From contig NC_016943.1 of assembly GCF_000284015.1 (NCBI RefSeq), forward strand, positions 3,203,541-3,267,540: 64,000 nt of DNA. The letters are read 5' to 3'. The first letter of the stretch is position 1, and every line of letters starts with the position of its first letter. The stretch comes from Blastococcus saxobsidens DD2 (GTDB taxonomy: Bacteria; Actinomycetota; Actinomycetes; Mycobacteriales; Geodermatophilaceae). The position numbers were made by a program, and so were the translations under genes. Shown one piece after another: positions 17,595 through 24,810 of this stretch. The notes beneath the pieces are model-generated. The model was not told the DNA's origin. It did not search any database and worked only from the letters and a program-made list of their open reading frames with translations.

Positions 17595-18472
17595 CCACGT
17601 TGCCCGAGACCGAGCGCTCCCGCCCGGACGAGCCCGACGTCACGGTGGTCGTCGCCAGCCGCAACCGCCGGGCGGACCTGCTGGCCACGCTGCCGCGCCA
17701 CGAGGCGCCGGTGGTGCTCGTCGACAACGCATCGACCGACGGCACCCTCGCCGCGGTGCGCCAGGCCCATCCCGAGGTGGGCCTGCTCGTGCTGGACCGC
17801 AACGAGGGGGCCCACGGGCGCACGCTGGGGGCCGCGGAGGCGCAGACCCCGTTCATCGCCTTCGCCGACGACGACTCGTGGTGGGCCCCGGGTGACCTGG
17901 CGCGCGCAGTGGCGATCATGCGCGCCCATCCCCGGCTGGCCCTGCTCAACGCACGGATCCTGGTCGGTCCGGAGGAGCGGCTGGACACCGTGTGCACGGA
18001 GATGGCCCGGAGCCCGCTGGGCACGGCACCGGACCTGCCGGGCCCCTCGCTGCTCGGGTTCGTCGCCTGCGCCGCACTGGTCCGGACCGAGGCCTTCGAG
18101 GCCGTCGGCGGCTTCGACCCGGTGGTGCGGTTCCCCGGCGAGGAGGAGCGGGTGGCCCTGGACCTGGCCAGCGCCGGGTGGGGGCTGTCCTACGTCGACG
18201 AGGTGACCATCCACCACCACCCCTCCCCCCAGCGCGAGGCGCCGACCCGCCGGCAGACCGGCATCTGGCGGAGCCGGCTCCTCACCGCGGCGATGCGCCT
18301 GCCGGCCGGCGAGCTGGCTCGGACCGCCGGGCGGGCGGTGCTGGCGGGCCGGCCGGGGATCGAAGGGTTGCTGCGGGCGGCGCCGGACCTGCCCGCCGCG
18401 CTGCGCCGGCGACGGCCGGTCCCTCCCGGCGTGCTGGCCGACCTGCGCCGCCTCCAGGAGGACGGGTCGTGA
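17591..18472 (+). CDS. Family 2 glycosyltransferase (first of tandem pair)
   Basis: GT-A fold transferase of 293 residues: VTVVVASRNRRADLLATLPR, VLVDNASTDGT, metal-binding DDDSWWAPGDL and the acceptor-side GEEERVALDLASAGWG. It lacks membrane helices. ATG at 17591 overlaps the previous stop (ATGA). It is a clear paralogue of the next gene, sharing the NASTDGT/NGSTDGT, DDD(S/T)WW and HHH or HHQ elements, so the pair arose by tandem duplication and may add successive sugars. Confidence 0.88.
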   Translation: MTTLPETERSRPDEPDVTVVVASRNRRADLLATLPRHEAPVVLVDNASTDGTLAAVRQAHPEVGLLVLDRNEGAHGRTLGAAEAQTPFIAFADDDSWWAPGDLARAVAIMRAHPRLALLNARILVGPEERLDTVCTEMARSPLGTAPDLPGPSLLGFVACAALVRTEAFEAVGGFDPVVRFPGEEERVALDLASAGWGLSYVDEVTIHHHPSPQREAPTRRQTGIWRSRLLTAAMRLPAGELARTAGRAVLAGRPGIEGLLRAAPDLPAALRRRRPVPPGVLADLRRLQEDGS

Positions 18473-19413
18473 CCACCACCGAGTCCGGCATCCGGCGGTC
18501 CGGGGACCGCCCTCTCGACCCGGATCCCCGCGTCGCCGTCGTCGTCATCACCCATCAGCGCCGCGACGAGCTGCTGCTGGCGCTGGAGCGCCTGGTCGCC
18601 CTGCCCGAGCAGCCGCACGTGGTGGTGGTGGACAACGGCTCGACCGACGGCACCGCCGACGCCGTCCGCGAGCGGTTCCCGCAGGTGGAGCTGATCGCCA
18701 GCCCGGAGAACCTGGGCGCCGTCGGCCGCAACCTCGGGGTGGCCCGGCTGGACACCCCCTACGTGGCCTTCTGCGACGACGACACCTGGTGGGAACCCGG
18801 CGCGCTCCGCACGGCGGCCGACACCCTCGACGCCCATCCCCGGCTGGCGATCGTGACCGCCCGGATCCTGGTGGAGCCGGGCGGCTCCGAGGACCCGATC
18901 GTCGCCGAACTGCGCGACTCGCCCGTCCGGGGCGCCGACTGGCTGCCCGGTCCGGCGCTCGGATCGTTCCTCGCCGGGGCCTCCGTGCTCCGGCGGGAGG
19001 CGTTCGAGGAGGTCGGCGGGTTCTCCGAACGGCTCTGGCTGGGCGGCGAGGAGGAGCTCATGGCCGGCGACCTGGCCGCCCGCGGCTGGGAGCTCTGCTA
19101 CCTGCCGGCCCTGACCGTCCACCACCAGGCGAGCACCGCCCGCGACCCGCACAAGCGGCGCGCGGACGGCATCCGGAACACCCTGTGGACGACGTGGCTG
19201 CGCCGCCCGTTCCGCCCGGCGCTGCGGCGCACCGTGCACCTGCTGCGGACGGTGCCGCGCGACCGGGTGACGCTGCAGGGGCTGGTCCAGGCCATCCGGG
19301 GCCTGCCGTGGGTGCTGCGCGAGCGGCGGGTGCTGCCCCCGCACGCCGAGGCCCGGTTCGCCGCCCTGGAGGCCGCCCAGAAGAAGTCGGCGGCCCGCAA
19401 GTACGTCAGCTAG
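18469..19413 (+). CDS. Family 2 glycosyltransferase (second of tandem pair)
   Basis: 314-residue GT-A glycosyltransferase: VAVVVITHQRRDELLLALER, VVVDNGSTDGT, CDDDTWWEPGAL and GGEEELMAGDLAARGWELC. GTG start at 18469 overlaps the preceding stop (GTGA) with AGGAGGA a few bases upstream. It ends the operon begun at 14454. The basic C-terminus (WVLRERRVLPPHAEARF, KKSAARK) could aid membrane association. Confidence 0.88.
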   Translation: MTTTESGIRRSGDRPLDPDPRVAVVVITHQRRDELLLALERLVALPEQPHVVVVDNGSTDGTADAVRERFPQVELIASPENLGAVGRNLGVARLDTPYVAFCDDDTWWEPGALRTAADTLDAHPRLAIVTARILVEPGGSEDPIVAELRDSPVRGADWLPGPALGSFLAGASVLRREAFEEVGGFSERLWLGGEEELMAGDLAARGWELCYLPALTVHHQASTARDPHKRRADGIRNTLWTTWLRRPFRPALRRTVHLLRTVPRDRVTLQGLVQAIRGLPWVLRERRVLPPHAEARFAALEAAQKKSAARKYVS

Positions 19414-19419
19414 CGACCC

Positions 19420-19749
19420 TCAGCGGGCGCAGCTGATGCAGGTGCGGGCGGTCGGGCGGGCTTCCAGCCGCTCGGCGGCGATCGGCCGGCCGCAGCGCTC
19501 GCACCGGCCGTAGGTGCCGGCCTCCACGGCCGTGACGGCGGCGTCGACGTCGGCCAGTCGCCGGCGGGCCTGCTGCAGCAGGGCGGCCACCTGCTGGCGC
19601 TCGAAGGCGATCGTGGCGCCCTCCGGGTCGTGCTCGTCATCGGCGTTGGACGCCTTGGAGGCGGCGACCACCTCGTCGAACTCCCGGGTCAGCGCCTCGA
19701 TCTGCGCGAGCACCGCCGCCCGCTCCGCCCCGAGCGGGTCAGCGCTCAC
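19420..19749 (-). CDS. TraR/DksA-type zinc-finger protein
   Basis: 109 residues: an N-terminal coiled coil followed by a four-Cys zinc finger (CERCGRPI...TCISC) as in DksA/TraR and RNA-polymerase secondary-channel binders. The acidic coiled-coil tip motif of true DksA is not obvious, so binding to polymerase is inferred from family only. It overlaps the upstream methyltransferase gene by 11 bases and is last in a three-gene unit with YibE/F. Confidence 0.85.
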   Translation of the reverse strand: MSADPLGAERAAVLAQIEALTREFDEVVAASKASNADDEHDPEGATIAFERQQVAALLQQARRRLADVDAAVTAVEAGTYGRCERCGRPIAAERLEARPTARTCISCAR

Positions 19750-20410
19750 GGCGCAGCAGCCGGAGGGAGCCGGTGCCGGGAAGCTCCGCGAAGTCGCCGG
19801 ACTCCAGCACCCGCCGGTAGACGCCGTAGGGCGCCTGCCCGCCCTCGGCCGGGTCGGGGAAGACGTCGTGGATCGCCAGGGTGCCGCCCACCGCCAGCTT
19901 GGCCACCCACGCGTCCTGGTCGCGGCGCGCGGACTCCTCGGTGTGGCTGCCGTCGAGGAAGAGCAGCGCGAGCGGGGTGCCCCACAGCGGGGCCAGCGTC
20001 TCCGACCGGGTGACGACGGCGACGACGACGTCCTCGACCCCGGCCTCCGCGACGGTCCGGCGGAAGTGCGGCAGGGTGTCGATCCGCCCGACCGCGGGGT
20101 CGACCAGCGAGGGGTCGTGGTACTCCCAGCCGGGCTGGTGCTCCTCCGAGCCGCGGTGGTGGTCGACGGTCACCACCTGCCGGCCGGTCTCCCGCGCGGC
20201 GGCGGCCAGGTACAGCGCGGACTTGCCCATCCAGCTGCCCACCTCGAGCAGCGGCCCGGGGACGGCGACGGCGCGGGCCGCCTCGTACAGGGCGCGGCCC
20301 TCGTCGTCGGGCATGAAGCCCGGAGCGGCCTGCGCGGCGGCGAGGAGCTCGGTGCTCAGGGACGGGACGGGCGGGAGCAGGGTCGGGGGCACGGGATCAG
20401 CCTCGCTCAT
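19739..20410 (-). CDS. Methyltransf_24-type class I methyltransferase
   Basis: 223-residue protein with LLEVGSWMGKSALYLAAAAR, VVTVDHHRGSEEHQPGW, LLFLDGSHTEESARRD and AIHDVFPDP, the pattern of the Methyltransf_24/cephalosporin-hydroxylase-like group found in carbohydrate clusters. The LDGSHT acidic-His motif suggests metal use. Overlaps YibE/F gene by ATGA and the zinc-finger gene at its end. It faces the glycosyltransferase operon and may act on the same products, but this is inference. Confidence 0.8.
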   Translation of the reverse strand: MSEADPVPPTLLPPVPSLSTELLAAAQAAPGFMPDDEGRALYEAARAVAVPGPLLEVGSWMGKSALYLAAAARETGRQVVTVDHHRGSEEHQPGWEYHDPSLVDPAVGRIDTLPHFRRTVAEAGVEDVVVAVVTRSETLAPLWGTPLALLFLDGSHTEESARRDQDAWVAKLAVGGTLAIHDVFPDPAEGGQAPYGVYRRVLESGDFAELPGTGSLRLLRRER

Positions 20411-21675
20411 CGGGCGAACCGGGCGCGCAGCGCGGTCACCGAGCGCTCGGTGGCGGCTCCGGCCTGGGTGTCGGCGGCCTTCGCGAAGAAGGCGCCCGCG
20501 GCGGTGGTCACCGGCACGGCGAGCACCAGTGCGATGGCGCCGACCATCGTGCGGATGACCTCCTCGGCCAACGCGGACGACGTGAGGACGACGTTCCAGG
20601 GCTGGGAGTAGACCTCGAAGAGCAGCAGCAGCGGGAGCGCGGCACCGGCGTAGGCGAAGACGATCGTGTAGACCGTCGAGGCGATGTGGTCGCGGCCCAC
20701 CGTCATCCCGCGGGTGTAGAGCTCTCGCCAGGTCATCGACGGATCGACCTCGTGCAGCTGCCAGATCGCCGACGCCTGGGTGATCGTGACGTCGTTGAGC
20801 ACCCCGAGGCCGGCCACCACGATCCCGGCGAGCACCAACCCGGAGAAGTCGAGCGTCGGGTCGTAGCCCTGCAGGGTCACGGTCTCCTCGCTGGTCAGCC
20901 CGGTCAGCCGGGCCGTGGCCACCGAGAGCGCCCCCATGACGGCGACCAGCGTCAGCCCGAAGAGGGTTCCGACGAGCGCCGTCGTCGTGCGGGCCGAGAA
21001 ACCGTGCGCGAGATAGAGGACGACGAACATGATCGCCGCGGAGCCGACGAGGGTGACCAGCACCGGCGAGGTGTCACCGAGCAGGCCCGGGAGGACGAAC
21101 CGCAGCAGGATGAAGAAGGCGAACGCCAGACCGAGCAGCGACGCCAGGCCGCGCAGCCGGGCGACTAGCCCCACGACGACGGCGAAGACGATCGCCAGGG
21201 TGATCATCGGGGCGTCGCGGGCGAAGTCGTAGAACAGGTACGCGGCACCGCCCTCCGCCGCGGCGTCGCGGGTGAGGACGAGGGTGTCGCCCTCCTCCAC
21301 CCCGTTGGCCACCACCACCGCGTCGAGCTCGAGCTGGACGAAGTCCCCGGCCCCGTCGCCGTCGAGGATCTCCACGACCGCGGTCGCGCACGTCTGTGCC
21401 CGTCCCTCGATGCCGCAGTCGTACGGCTCCACCGAGGCGACCCGGCCGTCGGGATAGGTGGTCCCCGGCGGCAGCGCCTCGGTCGCCGCCTGCTCGGCGC
21501 GGGTGGGCTCGCCGTCGGGCCACAGGGCGACCAGCCCGATCACCGTGGCCAGCGCGGCCGGGACCAGGATGAGGAGCATCAGCCACACGGCGCGGCGCCG
21601 TCGGCCGAGCGCCTCCTCGGTGGGCGGGGGCGCGTCCGGGTCGGGACCGTGGCTGTGGGCGTGGGTGGACGACAC
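20407..21675 (-). CDS. YibE/F family integral membrane protein
   Basis: 422 residues: cytoplasmic N-terminus rich in His/Pro, one membrane segment (about 29-51), an extracytoplasmic domain of about 95 residues with two Cys, then seven or more membrane helices typical of YibE/F (LGLAFAFFILLRFVLPGLL, VVAGLGVLNDVTITQASAIW). Family function unknown; transport is suspected. First gene in a unit with a methyltransferase and a DksA-like protein through 4- and 11-base overlaps. Confidence 0.9.
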   Translation of the reverse strand: MSSTHAHSHGPDPDAPPPTEEALGRRRRAVWLMLLILVPAALATVIGLVALWPDGEPTRAEQAATEALPPGTTYPDGRVASVEPYDCGIEGRAQTCATAVVEILDGDGAGDFVQLELDAVVVANGVEEGDTLVLTRDAAAEGGAAYLFYDFARDAPMITLAIVFAVVVGLVARLRGLASLLGLAFAFFILLRFVLPGLLGDTSPVLVTLVGSAAIMFVVLYLAHGFSARTTTALVGTLFGLTLVAVMGALSVATARLTGLTSEETVTLQGYDPTLDFSGLVLAGIVVAGLGVLNDVTITQASAIWQLHEVDPSMTWRELYTRGMTVGRDHIASTVYTIVFAYAGAALPLLLLFEVYSQPWNVVLTSSALAEEVIRTMVGAIALVLAVPVTTAAGAFFAKAADTQAGAATERSVTALRARFAR

Positions 21676-21724
21676 CCGGTCAGGCTAGGAGCCCGGTCGC
21701 CGCCGGCCCGCACCCCACACCGGG

Positions 21725-22129
21725 CTAGGACTGCTCGGCCGCCCGCTCACCGCCGGCCTCGGCGATGGTGAACCGGTGCCACAGGCCGGTGAGCTGGAGC
21801 GGGCGGGCCACCGACGGCGGCGGGTCCACGAGCACGGTCTCGATGCCGCGCGGCACGCCGAGCTTCTGGACCTGGACCAGCACCGCGAGGCCGGAGGAGC
21901 TCATGAACGTCACCCCGCGCAGGTCCAGCTCGACCCGGCGCAGCGAGTGCTCGGCCAGGAGCACGTCGGTGACGGTGCGCACGAGCGGGCGCCGGGCGGT
22001 GTCGGTGAGTTCACCGGTGATGCTGAGCCGGGCGGTCTTGCCCTCGACCGTGTGCGCGACGGTGGGCTCTGCGTCCGGGACGGGGCGGTCGGGCGCTGCC
22101 TGCGGGGTGGCGCTGGTCGTCTCCTCCAC
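21725..22129 (-). CDS. STAS-domain anti-sigma-factor antagonist-like protein
   Basis: 134 residues with a single STAS domain: LSITGELTDTARRPLVR, VELDLRGVTFMSSSGLAVLV, where a Ser in SSSG is the usual phosphorylation site in SpoIIAA/RsbV homologues. These proteins free a sigma factor by binding its anti-sigma kinase. GTG at 22129 with GGAGG 5 bases upstream is preferred over GTG 22162, which lacks a ribosome binding site. No anti-sigma gene is adjacent, so the partner lies elsewhere. It is divergent from hsp20. Confidence 0.88.
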   Translation of the reverse strand: MEETTSATPQAAPDRPVPDAEPTVAHTVEGKTARLSITGELTDTARRPLVRTVTDVLLAEHSLRRVELDLRGVTFMSSSGLAVLVQVQKLGVPRGIETVLVDPPPSVARPLQLTGLWHRFTIAEAGGERAAEQS

Positions 22130-22218
22130 GGGCCCCTCCTGCCCCGCCCGGCACCGGTTCACGCCTGCCGGAGGGAGGTCCGCGACAGGGACCAGGAGAT
22201 GTTCTCGCCCAGTGGATG

Positions 22219-22274
22219 TTTACCTCGGTGACCGAGCGAGGTAATCTCCATTCGCCACTAGAGGTTCCTACCTC
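22219..22274 (+). promoter_or_regulatory. hsp20 promoter with four ACCTC half-sites in two inverted repeats
   Basis: A perfect inverted repeat TTACCTCG-N9-CGAGGTAA (22220-22244) spans a candidate promoter: -35 TTTACC (22219-22224), 17-base spacer, -10 TAATCT (22242-22247). A second, oppositely facing repeat GAGGT-TCCT-ACCTC lies at 22261-22274 between the -10 and the ribosome binding site (AGGAGG 22302-22307). The placement between -35 and -10 is typical of MerR-family operators, and a MerR-type gene follows hsp20. Confidence 0.75.
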
Positions 22275-22315
22275 GGGCAGCGAACACCAGAACGACTGTG
22301 CAGGAGGTCCCAGCC

Positions 22316-22813
22316 ATGATGCTGACCGCTTACGACCCGTTCGCCGCCACGTCCGCCGCCTTCCGCGCGCTGGACCAGCTCACCGGCCGCGCCGGAACCG
22401 GCACCGCCCGCCAGCTGTCGGGGATGCCGATGGACGCCTATCGGGTCGGCGACAATTTCGTCGCCCATTTCGACCTGCCGGGCGTCGACCCGGGCTCGAT
22501 CGATCTCTCGGTCGAGGGCAACACCCTGACCGTCAGCGCCGAGCGCTCGGTCCCGCAGCTGGAGAACGCGGAGTGGGCCGTCGCCGAGCGGCCGTTCGGC
22601 AGCTACACCCGCCAGCTGGTGCTCGGCCGCAGCCTGGACACCGACCGACTGGAGGCCAGCTACCACGACGGCGTGCTGACCGTGAGCATCCCGGTGGCCG
22701 AGAAGGCGAAGGCGCGCAAGATCACCGTGACCCGCGCCGACGTACCCACGGCCGTCGAGGGCCGCACCATCGAGGGCGAGTCGCAGCACGAGACCAAGGC
22801 GGTCGAGAGCTGA
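22316..22813 (+). CDS. Hsp20 / alpha-crystallin small heat-shock protein
   Basis: ATP-independent holdase chaperone of 165 residues. Alpha-crystallin domain about 40-135: YRVGDNFVAHFDLPGVDPGS, LSVEGNTLTVSAERS, FGSYTRQLVLGRSLD and YHDGVLTVSIPVAE; the GVLTVSIP strand is the family hallmark. ATG 22316 follows AGGAGG by 8 bases. Expression is probably controlled by the inverted-repeat promoter at 22219-22274 and stops at the hairpin 22834-22872, with partial read-through possible into the MerR gene. Confidence 0.95.
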   Translation: MMLTAYDPFAATSAAFRALDQLTGRAGTGTARQLSGMPMDAYRVGDNFVAHFDLPGVDPGSIDLSVEGNTLTVSAERSVPQLENAEWAVAERPFGSYTRQLVLGRSLDTDRLEASYHDGVLTVSIPVAEKAKARKITVTRADVPTAVEGRTIEGESQHETKAVES

Positions 22814-22833
22814 CCGCGACCTGACCGGCAGCA

Positions 22834-22872
22834 GCGCAGGGGCCGGGCCCGTCCGGGGCCCGGCCCCTGCGC
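22834..22872 (+). terminator. Strong hairpin between hsp20 and the MerR gene
   Basis: 17-bp uninterrupted stem (GCGCAGGGGCCGGGCCC paired with its complement) and loop GTCCG, 20 bases after the hsp20 stop. It would terminate or attenuate hsp20 transcription before the regulator. Confidence 0.8.
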
Positions 22873-22907
22873 CGTCCGGCCCGCTGACGACGACAGGAGC
22901 CCGCCCC

Positions 22908-23261
22908 GTGGATCCCGAGCACCCCAGCCCGCTGCGCCGGCTGGACGACCCCGACTACCCGGCCCTCACGATGAGCCAGGCGGCCGAGCTCCTCGGCGTC
23001 CAGGCGGCCTTCCTCCGCAGTCTCGACAGCTCCGGCGTCCTGCACCCGCACCGCTCCCCCGGCGGCCACCGCCGCTACTCCCGCCAGCAGCTCACCCTCG
23101 CCGCGCGCGTCCGCGGCCTCCTCGACGACGGCCACCTCCTCGCATCGGCGGAGCTGATCGTCGGGCTGCAGGACGAGCTGACCTCCGCCCAGGCCGACCT
23201 GGCGCGGCTCCGGGAGGACGGCGATCCCGACCCTGGCGTCGGAAACCCTAGGGGGGTATAG
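22908..23261 (+). CDS. MerR-family regulator, HspR/BldC-like
   Basis: 117 residues: winged-helix MerR domain (LTMSQAAELLGVQAAFLRSL, GVLHPHRSPGGHRRYSRQQL) followed by a short helix that would form the dimer coiled coil; no Cys ligands for metal. The order hsp20 then regulator and the inverted repeat before hsp20 suggest it controls hsp20 and itself, much as HspR does at dnaK. GTG at 22908 with AGGAG at 22895. Its last codons and stop overlap the copper-operon promoter. Confidence 0.85.
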   Translation: MDPEHPSPLRRLDDPDYPALTMSQAAELLGVQAAFLRSLDSSGVLHPHRSPGGHRRYSRQQLTLAARVRGLLDDGHLLASAELIVGLQDELTSAQADLARLREDGDPDPGVGNPRGV

Positions 23262-23262
23262 T
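23243..23262 (+). promoter_or_regulatory. Copper-operon promoter with CsoR-like operator
   Basis: AAACCCTAGGGGGGTATA (23243-23260) is the mirror of the TACCCCC-CTAGGG type site bound by CsoR repressors. It overlaps a near-consensus -10 TATAGT (23257-23262). Both lie in the last codons and stop codon of the MerR gene, 45 bases before csoR. Bound CsoR would block polymerase; Cu(I) would release it. Confidence 0.7.
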
Positions 23263-23306
23263 TCCTCGCGACGTCGCGGACCCGCGGCGCCGACAGGAGG
23301 GACGAC

Positions 23307-23627
23307 GTGGAGACCACCGAGGGTGGCTGCAGCGGCCACGACCACGCGCACGGCTACATCCACCGCAAGGACGACTACCTCAAGCGCCTGCGGCGGATCG
23401 AGGGCCAGGCCCGCGGTCTGCAGCGCATGGTCGAGGACGAGAAGTACTGCATCGACATCCTCACCCAGGTCTCGGCCATGACGAAGGCGTTGCAGGCCGT
23501 TTCCCTCGGGCTGCTCGAGGAACACCTCAGCCACTGCGTCGTCGACGCCGCGCGAGCGGGCGGCCGCGAGGCCGAGGAGAAGGTCCGCGAGGCCACCGAC
23601 GCCATCGCCCGCCTCGTCCGCTCCTGA
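23307..23627 (+). CDS. csoR: Copper-sensing repressor CsoR
   Basis: 106-residue all-helical repressor that leaves DNA when Cu(I) binds. The Cu ligands Cys48, His73 and Cys77 (EKYCIDIL, HLSHC) have the exact 25- and 4-residue spacing of M. tuberculosis CsoR (C36-H61-C65). KRLRRIEGQARGLQRM is the DNA-contacting helix. An N-terminal His-rich stretch (GHDHAHGYIH) may add metal binding. GTG start with AGGAGG. First gene of the copper operon. Confidence 0.95.
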   Translation: METTEGGCSGHDHAHGYIHRKDDYLKRLRRIEGQARGLQRMVEDEKYCIDILTQVSAMTKALQAVSLGLLEEHLSHCVVDAARAGGREAEEKVREATDAIARLVRS

Positions 23628-23651
23628 CCATCCACCTCCCGGGAGGACCCC

Positions 23652-23864
23652 ATGACCACCACCGCCAGCTACACCGTCACCGGCATGACCTGCGCGCACT
23701 GCGTCACCTCCGTCACCGAGGAGGTCTCGCAGCTGCCCGGTGTCACCGGTGTGGAGGTCGACCTCGCCACCGGCGGGCTGACCCTGACCAGCGAGCAGCC
23801 GGTCGACGAGGCTGCCGTCCGCGCCGCCGTCGAGGAGGCCGGATACGAGGTGGGCGGCCGCTGA
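23652..23864 (+). CDS. copZ: Copper chaperone CopZ (HMA domain)
   Basis: 70-residue single heavy-metal-associated domain with GMTCAHC (Cys14 and Cys17) binding Cu(I), handing it to the CopA ATPase or to CsoR. The start ATG 23652 is preceded by GGGAGGA. It lies between csoR and the secreted His-rich protein and is probably cotranscribed. Confidence 0.95.
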   Translation: MTTTASYTVTGMTCAHCVTSVTEEVSQLPGVTGVEVDLATGGLTLTSEQPVDEAAVRAAVEEAGYEVGGR

Positions 23865-23877
23865 CGCGGCCGGCGCC

Positions 23878-24810
23878 ATGAACACACCCACGAAGATCGC
23901 CGCGTTCGCCGTCGGCCTCGTCGCCGTCTTCGGCGCGGCGGTCGGCGTCGGATCCGCGGTGGGGCCGGTCGGCGCGGGGGACGACTCCCCCGCGCCCGGG
24001 CACGCCGCGGCCGACGCGGGGCACGGGGACGGCGGTCACGAGGCCGCCGCTCCCGCGCCTGCGGACCTGCCGGCCGGGCTCCAGGTCGCCGAGGACGGCT
24101 ACACCCTCGACCTGGCCGCGGACACCGCTCCCGCCGGCTCCGCCACCCCTGTCGCCTTCACCGTGCTGGGCCCCGACGGCTCGCCGGTCAGGGGGTACGA
24201 GGCCGACCACGAGGCCGACCTGCACCTGATCGCCGTGCGCCGCGACCTCACCGGCTACCAGCACGTCCACCCCGAGCTCGGTGCCGACGGCGTCTGGCGG
24301 GCCCCCCTCGCGCTGGAGCCGGGCAGCTGGCGGCTGTTCGCCGACTTCACCGCCGCCGCCGACGGCGAGAACCGCGTGCTCGGCGCCGACCTCGCCGTCC
24401 CGGGCAGCTACGACCCGCAGCCGCTGCCGGAACCGTCGGCGGTGGCCGAGGTCGACGGCTACACGGTCGTGCTCACCGGCGGGCTGACGCCGGGCTCGGA
24501 GTCGGAGCTGACGTTCAGCGTGAGCCGCGACGGCGTGCCGGTCACCGACCTGCAGCCCCACCTCGGGGCCTACGGGCACCTGGTGGCCCTGCGCGACGGC
24601 GACCTCGCCTACCTGCACGTGCACCCCGCCGAGCACGACGAGGTCCAGCCCGCACCCGGGCCGCACGTCGAGTTCGCCACCACCGCCCCGTCGACGGGTA
24701 CCTACCGGCTGTTCCTGGACTTCCGGCACGGCGACGCCGTGCACACGGCGGAGTTCACGGTGCCCGCCGGAGGGCCTCCCGCCGCCTCGCACGAGGAGCA
24801 CGGATCATGA
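23878..24810 (+). CDS. Membrane-anchored or secreted protein of the copper operon, His-rich
   Basis: 310 residues: N-terminal hydrophobic signal/anchor (about 8-30), a His-rich linker ([16 protein letters not shown]) and two related Ig-like beta domains, each ending in a metal-like motif ([12 protein letters not shown] at about residue 125 and [11 protein letters not shown] at about 245) followed by GxYRLF/GSWRLF DF. The duplicated H-x-H pair suggests extracytoplasmic copper binding. Such genes accompany csoR/copA in many actinobacteria, but no function has been shown to my knowledge. ATGA overlap with copA. Confidence 0.75.
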   Translation: MNTPTKIAAFAVGLVAVFGAAVGVGSAVGPVGAGDDSPAPGHAAADAGHGDGGHEAAAPAPADLPAGLQVAEDGYTLDLAADTAPAGSATPVAFTVLGPDGSPVRGYEADHEADLHLIAVRRDLTGYQHVHPELGADGVWRAPLALEPGSWRLFADFTAAADGENRVLGADLAVPGSYDPQPLPEPSAVAEVDGYTVVLTGGLTPGSESELTFSVSRDGVPVTDLQPHLGAYGHLVALRDGDLAYLHVHPAEHDEVQPAPGPHVEFATTAPSTGTYRLFLDFRHGDAVHTAEFTVPAGGPPAASHEEHGS

